Shown: in pieces, positions 63,800 to 64,000 of the stretch
Position numbering within the stretch: position 1 is the stretch's first letter
How the letters are laid out: each line of letters opens with the position of its first letter
Origin: Cristatella mucedo
Taxonomy: Eukaryota; Bryozoa; Phylactolaemata; Cristatellidae
DNA: 64,000 bases
Assembly (NCBI GenBank): GCA_009760855.2
Contig: WPIO01000017.1
Span: forward strand, 4,022,501 to 4,086,500
Direction of reading: 5' to 3'
The notes under the pieces: model-generated
What the model was told of the DNA's origin: nothing
The model's input: the letters and a program-made list of their open reading frames with translations, nothing else
The model's database searches: none
Made by a program: the position numbers and the translations under genes

Positions 63800-64000
63800 A
63801 CCCTTTCGAGTGCTCATTTTGTATGACCAGAGTAAGTACATGTTAACCTTAATTCGCCTCCCGTTCTTTGTGACTAAATGTGAATCACAAGATGCGAATT
63901 CGTCAGTTTTCTCACTGGAAATTGGTTAATTAAAATTTAATCACAGTCCTTGTCGGAAAAGCAATGTTATTATGGAATAATAGCCATTCTTTATATATCT
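63800..64000. other. Window end, no recognised feature
   Basis: AT-rich DNA after the relic's open frame; presumed CERT intron 1 continuing beyond the window. Confidence 0.35.

Noticed and set aside
52500-64000. Further CERT exons on the plus strand
   Set aside because: I looked for the rest of the PH domain (DECRFDI-like, WYLRAQD-like blocks) and found no match; the exons are presumably beyond the window.

Overview
The window is animal nuclear DNA. It carries three host genes with metazoan-style split structure, long AT-rich introns packed with retroelement debris, CpG-rich islands at gene ends, and abundant microsatellites. The LINEs are of the L2/CR1 type, with 3' tails that end in ATT/TTA microsatellites. 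The SINEs are tRNA-derived, and there are relics of a protein family common in invertebrate genomes. Together these suggest a bilaterian invertebrate. I cannot name the phylum from the sequence alone.

Host genes. (1) 427-2219 (+): the C-terminal half of an ADAM-family membrane protein (disintegrin, cysteine-rich, EGF-like, transmembrane, long cytoplasmic tail) in one uninterrupted GC-rich reading frame. Its metalloprotease part is not in the window. (2) 36856-6309 (-): a complete aminoacylase-1 gene (ACY1, M20 zinc peptidase family). I reconstructed it as 13 coding exons with 12 GT-AG introns, a 1197-nt CDS and 398 residues, with all zinc-site and catalytic residues present. It fills almost half of the window, yet only about 4 percent of its span is coding. 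(3) 51654-51953 (+): the first coding exon of a ceramide transfer protein (CERT/CERT1-like), with an acidic N-terminus and the first part of the PH domain. The remaining exons were not found and should lie to the right of the window.

Repeats, with names used only here. LINE-A: L2/CR1-like, about 15 fragments, 3' end in (ATT)n; the best copy at 54.7-56.2 kb has an open reverse transcriptase frame. LINE-B: a second L2/CR1-like family ending in a short GATACA-like 3' end; one copy is nested inside a LINE-A copy at 44.2-45.4 kb. SINE-A: tRNA-like head joined to a LINE-A type tail. SINE-B: tRNA-like head with a different tail, the commonest SINE here. SINE-C: tRNA-like head, two copies. There is also a Tc1/mariner relic near 53.4 kb. 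Two broken copies of an uncharacterised, TE-like invertebrate protein family lie in opposite orientations at 58.6-59.1 kb and 62.3-63.8 kb.

Layout. 0-2.9 kb: ADAM end and 3' UTR. 2.9-6.3 kb: LINE fragments and unassigned DNA. 6.3-36.9 kb: ACY1, its introns full of LINE and SINE copies. 36.9-47.9 kb: intergenic DNA with the nested LINE pair and large GA, CT and CTGT microsatellites. 47.9-49.1 kb: a CpG-rich island without an assigned gene. 51.1-52.5 kb: CpG-rich start of the CERT gene. 52.5-64 kb: presumed first CERT intron, with SINE, LINE, Tc1 and the two relics of the uncharacterised family. The genes do not form a pathway. I found no operon, CRISPR array, true tRNA gene or rRNA gene. The most informative signals are small-scale retroelement events: a SINE sharing the LINE tail, a tail-only insertion with a target-site duplication, and microsatellites grown inside TE tails.
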